Notes: generated from the letters alone by a model not told the origin. Counted from the stretch's first letter, positions 8,364 to 15,187 are shown. The stretch is 18,311 nt of DNA from Clostridia bacterium (GCA_003557085.1 PWPR01000027.1:1-18311), one strand, 5' to 3'. Program-made: numbers and translations.

Positions 8364-8384
8364 TCATAAATAGTATAATATAAT
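8353..8384 (+). promoter_or_regulatory. Predicted promoter region of asp23-fakA
   Basis: Two overlapping TATAAT hexamers lie at 8374-8379 and 8379-8384. Possible -35 boxes are TTGTTT (8353-8358, 15 bases before the first) and TTGCAA (8358-8363, 15 bases before the second). The spacing is short of the ideal 17, so the exact pair is uncertain. The region overlaps the rpmB promoter head to head. Confidence 0.5.
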
Positions 8385-8410
8385 ACATGCCAATAATGGA
8401 GGGGAATAAA

Positions 8411-8773
8411 ATGACAAAATTACTAAATGAGAATGACTATGGAAAAATAACAATTAGTGAAGAAGTAATAGCTAGAATAGCTGGAGTGGCAGCAATTGAA
8501 AGTTATGGAATTGTTGGCATGGTATCAAGAAGTATGGTTAAAGACAGTTTTGTCGAGCTTTTAGGGAAAGATAATGTTTCTAGAGGTGTTGAGATAAAAA
8601 GTGATGATGAAGAAGGTTTGATCATAAATCTTTATGTAATCTTTGCTTATGGTGTAAGAGTTTCAGAGGTTGCTACTAATATAATGAGAAAAGTTAAGTA
8701 TATAGTAGAAAGTATTGTAGGTATACCAGTAAAAAGTGTAAATATACATGTTGAAGGTGTTAGCCAAAAGTAA
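8411..8773 (+). CDS. Asp23/Gls24 family protein (YloU-like)
   Basis: A 120-residue protein of the Asp23/DUF322 family. Members are linked to envelope stress or alkaline-shock response and often pair with fatty acid kinase genes; the biochemical role is unsettled. The pattern fits: an ISEEVIARIAGVAA segment near the start, a central strand region with INLYVIFAYG, and a C-terminal half with VNIHVEGV. No membrane segment or signal peptide is seen. GGAGGGG at 8398-8404 selects the ATG at 8411 over an upstream ATG at 8387. The gene ends 16 bases before fakA and is probably cotranscribed with it, as yloU-yloV in B. subtilis. Confidence 0.92.
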   Translation: MTKLLNENDYGKITISEEVIARIAGVAAIESYGIVGMVSRSMVKDSFVELLGKDNVSRGVEIKSDDEEGLIINLYVIFAYGVRVSEVATNIMRKVKYIVESIVGIPVKSVNIHVEGVSQK

Positions 8774-8789
8774 TAGGGAGCTGAATGAG

Positions 8790-10397
8790 ATGGATACGAA
8801 AAAGGTAGTGAATAGTCAAGAATTTATGCAAATGTGGGTTGTAGCATTACAGAGTTTGCATAACAATAAAGATATAATAAACGGATTAAATGTTTTCCCT
8901 GTTCCTGATGGTGATACCGGTACTAATATGCATTTAACCTTAAAATCTGCAGTTGAGTATCTGGATAATCAAGATACAGAAATTCCAGTTATAGCAACGA
9001 AAATTTCTAAAGGTTCTTTAATGGGTGCTAGAGGAAACTCAGGTGTTATTTTGTCTCAGATCTTACGAGGCTTTAGTAACTCACTTGCATCTAAAGATGT
9101 ATTAGATGCGCATGGTTTTGCAGAAGCACTTAATAGTGGAATGCAAACTGCTTATAAAGCTGTTATAAAACCAGTAGAAGGAACAATATTAACTGTTTGT
9201 AAAGATTCTGCTAAAGTTGCTTTAGAAAGTGCAGATGCAGGTAATGATATATTAAAGGTTATGAGAGATACAATCAGAGAAGCCTCTTTATCTCTAGAAA
9301 GAACCCCAGAGTTGTTACCTGTTCTTAAAAAGGCAGGAGTAATAGATGCTGGAGGCAAGGGGTTGTTGGTTATTATGCAAGGATGGTATAAAGCTTTAAC
9401 AGGAGCTAAAGTTGACCTTAAAGAGGCTATACCAACTAAGAAGGTAGAAACAGTCCTTAGTGATGAACATGAAGATGAATATGGTTATTGTACTGAGTTT
9501 ATGATTAAAGCTAGTGAAAAGCATGTAAATACTCTAATCGCAATTTTTGAAAATCTAGGGGACTCTCTCGTAGTAGTTGGAATTGATGATATTATAAAAG
9601 TACATGTTCATACTTTAAATCCAGGAATTGTCTTAGAAGAAGCTCTAAAATATGGTGAGTTGACAAGGATAAAGATAGAAAACATGCAAGAACAACATTC
9701 TCATATTATGAGTGAACTAGATGAAAATCTAGGAGAAGAGTTAGAAGTAGCAGTGATTGCTGTTAGTGTTGGTGATGGGATTAGTGATATATTTTTAAGT
9801 ATGGGTGTTAACCACATTATTAAAGGTGGTCAGACAATGAATCCTAGTACTGAGGATATAGTTTCTGCTATTAAGAAAATTAATGCTAAAAATGTTTTTG
9901 TGTTACCTAATAACTCTAATATTATTTTAGCTGCACAGCAGAGTAAAGAGTTAGTTGATGTCAATGTAGAAGTAATTCCTACTAAGAACATACCACAAGG
10001 CTTTGCAGCAATGATGGGATATAATCCAAATGAAAGCTTTGATGACATTAAAGAAGCTATGTTAGAAAGCTTAGAATATGTGAATAGTGCAGAAATAACT
10101 TTTGCAACACGGGATTTCCAAGCTGATTTTGGTAATATTAAAAAGAATGACATAATTGGTATTAACAATGGAGATATAATAGTAGCTAGCGATGATCCTG
10201 AAACTGTATTACTTACCACTATTGAGAAAATGCTAAATGATGAGAGTGAAATAATCTCAGTATTTGTAGGTGATGTTTATAATAATGAGCATGCTCAAGA
10301 ACTTGAGTTAAAACTGTGTGATGTATATCCTGACTTTGACATAGAAGTTCATTATGGCGGCCAACCATTATACTATTATTTAGTATCTGTTGAATAA
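8790..10397 (+). CDS. fakA: DAK2/DhaL-type kinase, fatty acid kinase catalytic subunit (FakA/YloV)
   Basis: FakA phosphorylates fatty acids bound to a DegV-family FakB protein, feeding exogenous or recycled fatty acids into phospholipid synthesis. The 535-residue protein has an N-terminal DhaL nucleotide-binding domain (about 1-205) with the metal-binding motif FPVPDGDTGTNMH (D40, D42) and GARGNSGVILSQI. A central domain follows (about 225-320), then a DegV-like C-terminal domain (about 330-535) containing LPNNSNI. The start at 8790 follows AGGGAG at 8775-8780; an in-frame start at 8748 lies inside asp23. No FakB gene is in the window. An intrinsic terminator follows directly. Confidence 0.93.
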   Translation: MDTKKVVNSQEFMQMWVVALQSLHNNKDIINGLNVFPVPDGDTGTNMHLTLKSAVEYLDNQDTEIPVIATKISKGSLMGARGNSGVILSQILRGFSNSLASKDVLDAHGFAEALNSGMQTAYKAVIKPVEGTILTVCKDSAKVALESADAGNDILKVMRDTIREASLSLERTPELLPVLKKAGVIDAGGKGLLVIMQGWYKALTGAKVDLKEAIPTKKVETVLSDEHEDEYGYCTEFMIKASEKHVNTLIAIFENLGDSLVVVGIDDIIKVHVHTLNPGIVLEEALKYGELTRIKIENMQEQHSHIMSELDENLGEELEVAVIAVSVGDGISDIFLSMGVNHIIKGGQTMNPSTEDIVSAIKKINAKNVFVLPNNSNIILAAQQSKELVDVNVEVIPTKNIPQGFAAMMGYNPNESFDDIKEAMLESLEYVNSAEITFATRDFQADFGNIKKNDIIGINNGDIIVASDDPETVLLTTIEKMLNDESEIISVFVGDVYNNEHAQELELKLCDVYPDFDIEVHYGGQPLYYYLVSVE

Positions 10398-10422
10398 AGG
10401 ACTGTTATTCAGTCCTTTTTCT
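10396..10422 (+). terminator. Intrinsic terminator after fakA
   Basis: AAAGGACTG pairs with CAGTCCTTT around TTATT, a 9-bp stem that starts inside the fakA stop codon. It is followed by TTTTTCTT. It probably ends most asp23-fakA transcripts, so rsmD must depend on read-through or an unseen promoter inside fakA. Confidence 0.85.
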
Positions 10423-10438
10423 TGAAAGGGTTTTTAAC

Positions 10439-10981
10439 TTGAGAATTATTGCAGGAACAGCCAAGGGAAGAAGAGTAAATTCTGTTAAGAATGATCATAC
10501 AAGACCAACATCTGATAGGGTTAAAGAAGCGCTATTTAATATTTTAGGGTATCCTCTTAACTCTTTTAAGGTATTAGATCTCTTTGCAGGCACAGGAAAT
10601 TTAGGCCTTGAAGCACTTAGTAGAGGTGCACAAAAAACAGTTTTCGTCGATTTAGACCATGAATGTTATCAAGTAATCAAGAAGAACATAGCTGATTTAG
10701 GTTTTAAGCAGAAATCAGTGGTACTTAAAAAGGATTGTTTACAATTTATTAAAGATGCAAATGAAGAGTTTGATATTATTCTGATGGATCCTCCTTATAA
10801 TATAAGTAATATTAATGAGTACATTTATGAGATTTTTAACAGTAAAATCTTATCAGAAGAAGGGGTAATAGTTGTAGAACATGACAATAGTTTTAAAAGT
10901 GAAATTGAGCCATCTGATAAGAGGAAATATGGTCAGACATATCTTTCATTTTATAAATGGCTTGATTACAAAGGAGCTTAA
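10439..10981 (+). CDS. rsmD: 16S rRNA (guanine-966-N2) methyltransferase RsmD
   Basis: It methylates N2 of G966 in 16S rRNA. The 180-residue protein starts RIIAGTAKGRR and contains TRPTSDRVKEALFNIL. The SAM-binding segment is LDLFAGTGNLGLEAL (46-60) and the catalytic motif is DPPY (117-120). The start codon is TTG at 10439, supported by AAAGGG at 10425-10430; no better ATG lies nearby. It is two bases from coaD, the usual rsmD-coaD pair. recG, which often precedes rsmD in relatives, is absent here. Confidence 0.95.
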   Translation: MRIIAGTAKGRRVNSVKNDHTRPTSDRVKEALFNILGYPLNSFKVLDLFAGTGNLGLEALSRGAQKTVFVDLDHECYQVIKKNIADLGFKQKSVVLKKDCLQFIKDANEEFDIILMDPPYNISNINEYIYEIFNSKILSEEGVIVVEHDNSFKSEIEPSDKRKYGQTYLSFYKWLDYKGA

Positions 10982-10983
10982 AT

Positions 10984-11475
10984 ATGAGAAGAGCAGTATA
11001 TCCAGGCAGTTTCGACCCATTAACTTTAGGTCATCTTGACATAATAATTAGAGCAGCTAAAAATTTTGATGAACTTGTAGTTGCAGTTGTTAGAAATCCA
11101 TCAAAAACCCCATTGTTTACTATTGAGGAAAGAATGGAGATAATTAAGGATGCTACAAAAGATATTTCCAATATAAAGATTGATCATTTTGAAGGTTTAC
11201 TTACTCATTATGTTGAATCAATTAATGCGGAAATAATAGTAAAAGGGTTAAGAGCTATTACTGACTTTGAGTATGAGTTCCAAATGGCTTTGATGAATCG
11301 AAAGCTAAATGAGAATATAGACACTATGTTCTTAATGACTAGAAACAAGTATTCATACTTGAGTTCAAGTATGGTTAAAGAAGTATATAGACTTGGAGGA
11401 GATGTTTCTTGCTTAGTAACAGATTTCGTAGTTGAGAAACTAGGTGAGAAAATACAGCAAGTAAAGAATTCTTAA
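10984..11475 (+). CDS. coaD: Phosphopantetheine adenylyltransferase
   Basis: It catalyses the fourth step of coenzyme A synthesis: ATP plus 4'-phosphopantetheine to dephospho-CoA. The 163-residue protein shows the nucleotidyltransferase motif GSFDPLTLGHLD (the TLGH form of HxGH) at the N-terminus. VVKGLRAITDFEYE and YSYLSSSMVKEV give the rest of the active site. AAGGAGC overlaps the rsmD stop. The 3' end of the gene forms one arm of a terminator-like hairpin. Length and motifs are standard. Confidence 0.97.
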   Translation: MRRAVYPGSFDPLTLGHLDIIIRAAKNFDELVVAVVRNPSKTPLFTIEERMEIIKDATKDISNIKIDHFEGLLTHYVESINAEIIVKGLRAITDFEYEFQMALMNRKLNENIDTMFLMTRNKYSYLSSSMVKEVYRLGGDVSCLVTDFVVEKLGEKIQQVKNS

Positions 11476-11500
11476 GGACTTCATTTCCTTGCTGTTTTAT
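11454..11500 (+). terminator. Probable terminator overlapping the coaD 3' end
   Basis: ACAGCAAG (11454-11461, in the last coaD codons) pairs with CTTGCTGT (11488-11495), followed by TTTAT. The loop is long (26 bases), and a competing AAGGA/TCCTT hairpin lies inside, so strength is uncertain. It is the only visible stop between coaD and scfA. Confidence 0.5.
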
Positions 11501-11517
11501 AAAAACTAACTTATAAT
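11489..11517 (+). promoter_or_regulatory. Predicted sigma-A promoter of the SCIFF operon
   Basis: TTGCTG (11489-11494), a 17-base spacer and TATAAT (11512-11517) match the vegetative consensus well. The -35 box lies in the 3' arm of the coaD terminator hairpin. Start would be near 11524, leaving a leader of about 24 bases with GAGAGGGG before the scfA GTG. Confidence 0.72.
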
Positions 11518-11547
11518 TATTAGAGATATTTTGAGAGGGGACTTATT

Positions 11548-11682
11548 GTGAAACATATAAAAACACTTAACAAACCAACATTAAAGAATTATTCTACACC
11601 TTGTAAAGAGTGTAAAACTTCATGTCAATCGGCATGTAAGACTTCATGTACTGTTAGTAATCAAGAATGTGAAAGTAAGTAG
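11548..11682 (+). CDS. scfA: SCIFF six-cysteine ranthipeptide precursor
   Basis: A 44-residue ribosomal peptide precursor of the SCIFF family (six cysteines in forty-five residues). It starts with GTG at 11548, with GAGAGGGG at 11533-11540 as ribosome site. The leader KHIKTLNKPTLK matches the conserved SCIFF start. The core carries Cys at 19, 22, 26, 30, 34 and 41 with SCQSACKTSCTV, the family hallmark. Characterised SCIFFs receive a Cys-Thr thioether made by the adjacent radical SAM enzyme. By motif position the link here would join C30 and T35, an inference. The triplet run coding KTSC occurs twice, suggesting internal duplication. The mature product's function is unknown across the family. 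Next gene is the maturase scfB. Confidence 0.95.
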   Translation: MKHIKTLNKPTLKNYSTPCKECKTSCQSACKTSCTVSNQECESK

Positions 11683-11686
11683 CATT

Positions 11687-11703
11687 TGCCCCTTCTAGGG
11701 GCA
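11687..11703 (+). terminator. Hairpin between scfA and scfB (attenuator or processing site)
   Basis: TGCCCC pairs with GGGGCA around TTCTA, followed by TTATTTATTT. It lies 5 bases after the scfA stop and before the scfB ribosome site. The stem is short but GC-rich, with a broken U-tract, so partial termination is plausible. That would give more precursor than maturase. Confidence 0.65.
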
Positions 11704-11728
11704 TTATTTATTTGAGAGGAGTACAGCA

Positions 11729-13075
11729 ATGTCTGTTCACATATTTAAATCAGCTGAGAAGTATCTAGCTCTCGATGTAGCTAGTGGTGCAATACATGAG
11801 ATTAATAAGAAAGTTGCTAAATATATTGTGTTGTTAAATGAAGGACTTTCTTTGCAAGAATTAAGAGATATTAAGGTTAAAACTACTGAAGACGAAGAAA
11901 TTATTTCAGAGATAGAGTATCTGATTAAGAATGGATTATTATTTAGCAAAGAAATAGTTACAAAGTATTATCCTAGATTAGAAGATACTGTTACAAAAGC
12001 TCTTTGCCTTCATATTGCACATGACTGCAATATGAGATGTAGCTATTGTTTTGCAGAAACAGGAGAATACAAAGTAGGAAAAAGAGAGTTTATGAGTAAT
12101 GAAGTTGCCTTTAATGCTATAGATTATTTAATAAAGTCCTCAGAAGGAAGACATAACTTAGAGGTCGATTTTTTTGGAGGAGAACCTTTACTTAATTTTG
12201 ATACAGTGATGAAAACTGTAGATTATGCAAACGAGCAACAGGTAAAACACGACAAAAGTATAAGATTTACCTTAACAACTAATGGAATTTTGCTAGATGA
12301 TAAAAAAATAGATTATATTATAAACAATGATATCCAATTAATACTTAGTCATGACGGTAGAAGTGAATCACACAACAGAATGAGACCTTTAATGGGTGGT
12401 CAAGATAGCTATGAAAAAGTAACAAAAAACTTTGTTAATGCAATTAATAAAGGTATTAGTGACTATCATATTAGAGGCACTTTTACGAAATATAACAAAG
12501 ACTTTACAAAAGATGTTGAGCACTTATTAAACTTAGGATTTGATAAAATCTCTTTTGAGCCTGTAGTTGCAAGTCCTGAGGAAGATTATGCGTTGACAGA
12601 TTCTGATTTGTCTGAAATTAGACAAGAATACGATAACTTAGCAAATCTATATGCTAGAAAACATAAAGAAGGGACACCATTTAAATTTTTCCACTATGAG
12701 ATAGATCTTGAACAGGGTCCATGTCTAGCAAAGCGATTAACAGGTTGTGGTGCTGGTTATGACTATTTAGCAGTAGCTCCAAATGGTGATCTTTACCCTT
12801 GCCATCAATTTGTGGGGATTGCTGATTTTAAAATGGGAAGTGTTTTTGAAGAAGGATATGATATAAGTATTGCAGAGCAGTTTATAGATGCCCATATACT
12901 TAATAAAGATGAATGTAAGGAATGTTTTGCTAAGTTTTACTGTAGTGGAGGGTGTCATGCAGATGCTTATTTTAGAAACAAAGATTTTTATAAGCCAAAT
13001 AGGTTTAGCTGTGAGTTGTCAAAGAAGCGAGTTGAGAGTGCTTTAGGTATAAAGGCTGATCTCTATGAAGGATAG
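11729..13075 (+). CDS. scfB: SCIFF maturase, radical SAM/SPASM protein
   Basis: The 448-residue enzyme is the expected partner of the SCIFF precursor; it installs the thioether using S-adenosylmethionine cleavage. The first 90 residues fit a peptide-recognition (RRE-like) domain. The radical SAM motif CNMRCSYC has C100, C104 and C107 for the [4Fe-4S] cluster, followed by FFGGEPLLNF. The C-terminal SPASM/twitch region has cysteines in GPCLAKRLTGCG, GDLYPCHQF, ECKECFAKFYCSGGC and FSCELS, enough for two auxiliary clusters. GAGAGGAG at 11714-11721 precedes the ATG by 7 bases. The last 11 bases overlap the DUF123 gene. Homologous characterised enzymes are CteB of C. thermocellum and Tte1186. Confidence 0.95.
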   Translation: MSVHIFKSAEKYLALDVASGAIHEINKKVAKYIVLLNEGLSLQELRDIKVKTTEDEEIISEIEYLIKNGLLFSKEIVTKYYPRLEDTVTKALCLHIAHDCNMRCSYCFAETGEYKVGKREFMSNEVAFNAIDYLIKSSEGRHNLEVDFFGGEPLLNFDTVMKTVDYANEQQVKHDKSIRFTLTTNGILLDDKKIDYIINNDIQLILSHDGRSESHNRMRPLMGGQDSYEKVTKNFVNAINKGISDYHIRGTFTKYNKDFTKDVEHLLNLGFDKISFEPVVASPEEDYALTDSDLSEIRQEYDNLANLYARKHKEGTPFKFFHYEIDLEQGPCLAKRLTGCGAGYDYLAVAPNGDLYPCHQFVGIADFKMGSVFEEGYDISIAEQFIDAHILNKDECKECFAKFYCSGGCHADAYFRNKDFYKPNRFSCELSKKRVESALGIKADLYEG

Positions 13076-13439
13076 TGGATTATATCAGTTAACAATGTAT
13101 TTACCTGAAAGTAACAAAATTAAAATAGGTAAATTAGGTATGTATGACTTTCCAAAAGGATATTATAGATATACAGGAAGTGCCGCAAAAGGGCTGCAAG
13201 CAAGAGTCAGTCGGCATCTTTCAAAAAATAAGAAGAAACATTGGCATATTGATTACTTATTGGAATATGCAAGAGTAGTAGACGCTAGGCTTCTATATAA
13301 CCCTAATATTAGTGAGTGTGAGCTTAATATAAATGATATAAATGAAGATACATTTGTCATTGTTAAGGGATTTGGTTCTAGTGATTGTCGATGTGATTCT
13401 CATTTGATTTATTTAAATAAGCACATATCAGTGCTGTAG
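13065..13439 (+). CDS. DUF123 GIY-YIG-like nuclease-fold protein
   Basis: A 124-residue protein of the DUF123 family, related to GIY-YIG endonucleases. GLYQLTMYL near the start and YYRYTGSAAKGLQARVSRH (about 34-52) correspond to the GIY and YIG segments and the following Arg/His motif. HWHIDYLL (about 60-67) and SSDCRCDSHL (about 105-114) are the other family-typical blocks. The catalytic ability of DUF123 proteins is not established, so nuclease activity is an inference from fold. It starts inside scfB (11-base overlap), with AAAGG at 13051-13055, so it is likely translated from the scf transcript. Whether it has a role in SCIFF biology or is just carried along is unknown. A small AGCAC/GTGCT hairpin spans its last codons. 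Confidence 0.85.
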   Translation: MKDSGLYQLTMYLPESNKIKIGKLGMYDFPKGYYRYTGSAAKGLQARVSRHLSKNKKKHWHIDYLLEYARVVDARLLYNPNISECELNINDINEDTFVIVKGFGSSDCRCDSHLIYLNKHISVL

Positions 13440-13440
13440 G

Positions 13441-13575
13441 GCTGACATGAGTGTAAGTCTTTGGATAGCTTGTAGGACCTAGATACATCTAGTCCTAGAG
13501 ATTAGCTGTATCTAGGATTCGTTCTATCAATGAGTAATCCGCACGGACTTGCCCCGAGGAGCATCAAAAAAAGTG
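13441..13575 (+). other. Structured CTAG-rich stretch, possible tnpB-type element relic
   Basis: No gene is supported here. Two mutually exclusive hairpins are visible. One is TAGGAC(C)TAGAT (13473-13484) with ATCTAGTCCTA (13487-13497), one bulged C. The other is CCTAGATACA (13478-13487) with TGTATCTAGG (13507-13516), which can enclose TCTAG/CTAGA. CTAG occurs four times in 40 bases. A CCCCGAGGAGCATC then AAAAAAA tail ends the stretch. From memory this resembles the 3' end and omega-RNA part of IS200/IS605 tnpB elements, read on the plus strand, but with no intact tnpB. A stand-alone structured RNA is the alternative. Confidence 0.35.
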
Positions 13576-13591
13576 ATTATTTGCAAATACA

Positions 13592-13629
13592 AGAAAGAGC
13601 TCTTGTGTAATATCCAAAAGCTCTTTTCT
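13592..13629 (+). terminator. Terminator-like hairpin downstream of the scf operon
   Basis: AAAGAGCT (13594-13601) pairs with AGCTCTTT (13619-13626) around a 17-base loop, followed by TCTG. A smaller ACAAGA/TCTTGT hairpin (13589-13606) competes. The tail is short in T, so efficiency is uncertain. It lies where transcripts from the scf operon and the convergent M20 gene would meet. Confidence 0.4.
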
Positions 13630-13721
13630 GACCAAAACCTTCAATCTGTTATGATATTTTATCAACTAGTAAAATCTTGTTCATAAATGTTTTACCAGCT
13701 TTCTTTACCAAATTCGCTGTA

Positions 13722-13752
13722 AAGCCCCAACTTTAGGCGTGGGGAGTGTCAA
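13722..13752 (+). mobile_element. Right-end-like remnant of an IS200/IS605 (tnpB-type) element
   Basis: CCCCA (13725-13729) and TGGGG (13740-13744) form a GC-rich hairpin followed by AGTGTCAA. That layout, a GC hairpin then GGGGAG(T)GTCAA, is what I know from right ends of IS605/IS1341-type elements. No tnpA or tnpB remains, so this would be a solo end or non-autonomous derivative. The M20 gene's stop codon lies in the hairpin loop on the other strand. Confidence 0.4.
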
Positions 13753-15049
13753 CAATAAACTCATTCCAAAGTTTGAAGTACTCTTCTTTTGTTAATTTAG
13801 GCTCTGTCTTCTTAATTTTTAGTCCTATACTTGCGTCTTCAGCTAAAACATCTATTGCAGTCATAGCAAGCAATTTAGCAGGAACAACAAAGGCAAGGTA
13901 TGGATCAACAACTTGATAGTCTTTTGTGTGACCAAAGCCTTTCATACCGGTTACATAGGGGTGAATAGCAGGCATTAAATGCATTACATCACCGATATCA
14001 GAAGACCCAGTGCCATGTTTGCCTTCTCCTACAAACTCTTCACCAACAACTTCAATGGCATTATTTCTAAAAAGCTCAGTTAATATCGGGTCATTGAATC
14101 TCGGTAAAAAGCCTGGTATTTCTAAGATATCTACCTCAGCTCCAACTGCCATAGCACCAGCTTTAAGTGCTCGATTAACTTTCTTACTTGCTTCTAAAAC
14201 AGCTTCCATTGTACTGCCTCGTACATAGGTTTCAATTCTAACATCAGCAGGCACAATATTTACTAGATCTCCTCCTTTAGTAATGATAGGATGAATTCTA
14301 ATATGATCATCATCTTTAAATGTTTCTCTCTGTGCATGAATTCCTTGGAGTCCAATAATTGCAGCATTTAATGCATTGACACCATTGTGAGGAGCACCAC
14401 CAGCATGTGCTTCTTTTCCAATGTATTTAACAAGTTTTGTCACAAATCCATTAGAAGTTCCACCAGTGACAACTTTTTTTTCTTCACCTGTTGAAGAATG
14501 AAACATTATTGTCATATCAATATCGTCCATAGCACCTATCTTAATAAATTCTTGTTTGCCACCTAAAAACTCAATTTCTCCTTTTTCTCTAAGTCTTTGG
14601 CGAAATTCTACTTCAACAGGTTCTTCAGCTGGTACAGCTATAAAAGCAATATCTCCAGATAAGTATTCATTAGCTTTACTAAGTTTTATACCCATTGCTG
14701 CTCCTAACATTGCAGCAACTTGTGCATTATGTCCACAAGAGTGTGCAGCTCCAGTACTTATGTCAGCATTGGGGTGTTCTGGGCACAAAACTGCATCCAG
14801 CTCTCCCATAATTGCTAACTTTATTTTGCTTTCTTTTCCTTTTAGAGTTGCTTTAGATCCAGTTATAGCTAGTTTATTTTCATAAGGTAAGTCTAGCTTA
14901 GCAAACTTTTCTTCTACTAACTTGGCAGTTTTATACTCTTTGTAACCAAGTTCAGGATTATTAAAAATTTGCTTTCCAACATCAATTATTTCCTCTTGAT
15001 TTTTATCAATTTCTTCACATACCAATTGTTTAAGTTGCTCTTTATTCAT
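13733..15049 (-). CDS. M20-family metallo-amidohydrolase/peptidase (AbgB-like)
   Basis: A 438-residue cytosolic protein of the M20D amidohydrolase group, which hydrolyses amide bonds of N-acyl amino acids or aminobenzoyl-glutamate-like substrates with two metal ions. Visible ligands are AHSCGHN (Cys and His), PAEEPVE (paired Glu), KEAHAGGAPHNGVNA (His, dimerisation-domain boundary) and GFGHTKDY (late His). The lid domain lies about 190-300. The true substrate cannot be read from sequence; position beside hut genes is only suggestive. AAAGGAT lies 9 bases before the ATG at 15049. Oddity: the last six codons (VDTPHA) and the stop fall in the IS605-like end at 13722-13752, so the C-terminus may have been replaced by insertion. 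Confidence 0.88.
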   Translation of the reverse strand: MNKEQLKQLVCEEIDKNQEEIIDVGKQIFNNPELGYKEYKTAKLVEEKFAKLDLPYENKLAITGSKATLKGKESKIKLAIMGELDAVLCPEHPNADISTGAAHSCGHNAQVAAMLGAAMGIKLSKANEYLSGDIAFIAVPAEEPVEVEFRQRLREKGEIEFLGGKQEFIKIGAMDDIDMTIMFHSSTGEEKKVVTGGTSNGFVTKLVKYIGKEAHAGGAPHNGVNALNAAIIGLQGIHAQRETFKDDDHIRIHPIITKGGDLVNIVPADVRIETYVRGSTMEAVLEASKKVNRALKAGAMAVGAEVDILEIPGFLPRFNDPILTELFRNNAIEVVGEEFVGEGKHGTGSSDIGDVMHLMPAIHPYVTGMKGFGHTKDYQVVDPYLAFVVPAKLLAMTAIDVLAEDASIGLKIKKTEPKLTKEEYFKLWNEFIVDTPHA

Positions 15050-15170
15050 TTAAATATCCTTTCTTAATTAAGATATTAATTAGATTCTCTAAATAAATTA
15101 AAATTCCTTCATATCATAAAAATTAGAAAATATATTTAAAATATATTGTAAATGACTAATATCTTTGAAG
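15050..15170. other. AT-rich divergent intergenic region between M20 and hutH
   Basis: Very AT-rich, with an imperfect inverted TTAATTAA-GAT-ATTAATTA at about 15064-15081. On the minus strand TATGAT-like hexamers lie upstream of the M20 gene, but no clear -35 is seen. It presumably holds the M20 promoter and perhaps an operator; nothing firmer can be said. Confidence 0.35.
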
Positions 15171-15176
15171 GAGTTT

Positions 15177-15185
15177 TGCTATAAT
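15177..15185 (+). promoter_or_regulatory. Predicted extended -10 promoter of the hut operon
   Basis: TGCTATAAT is a perfect extended -10 (TGn-TATAAT). No good -35 is found at 16-18 bases (15156-15163 reads CTAATATC), which suits an extended -10 or activator-dependent promoter. Transcription would begin near 15192, about 114 bases before the hutH ATG. Confidence 0.6.
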
Positions 15186-15187
15186 TG

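Noticed and set aside
13441..13575. tRNA or T-box in the structured stretch
   Set aside because: GGATTCGTTCT looks faintly like a T-loop, but no cloverleaf, acceptor stem or T-box sequence can be drawn.
13651..13684. Tiny minus-strand ORF MNKILLVDKIS
   Set aside because: Eleven codons, no ribosome site; better seen as part of the repeat relic.
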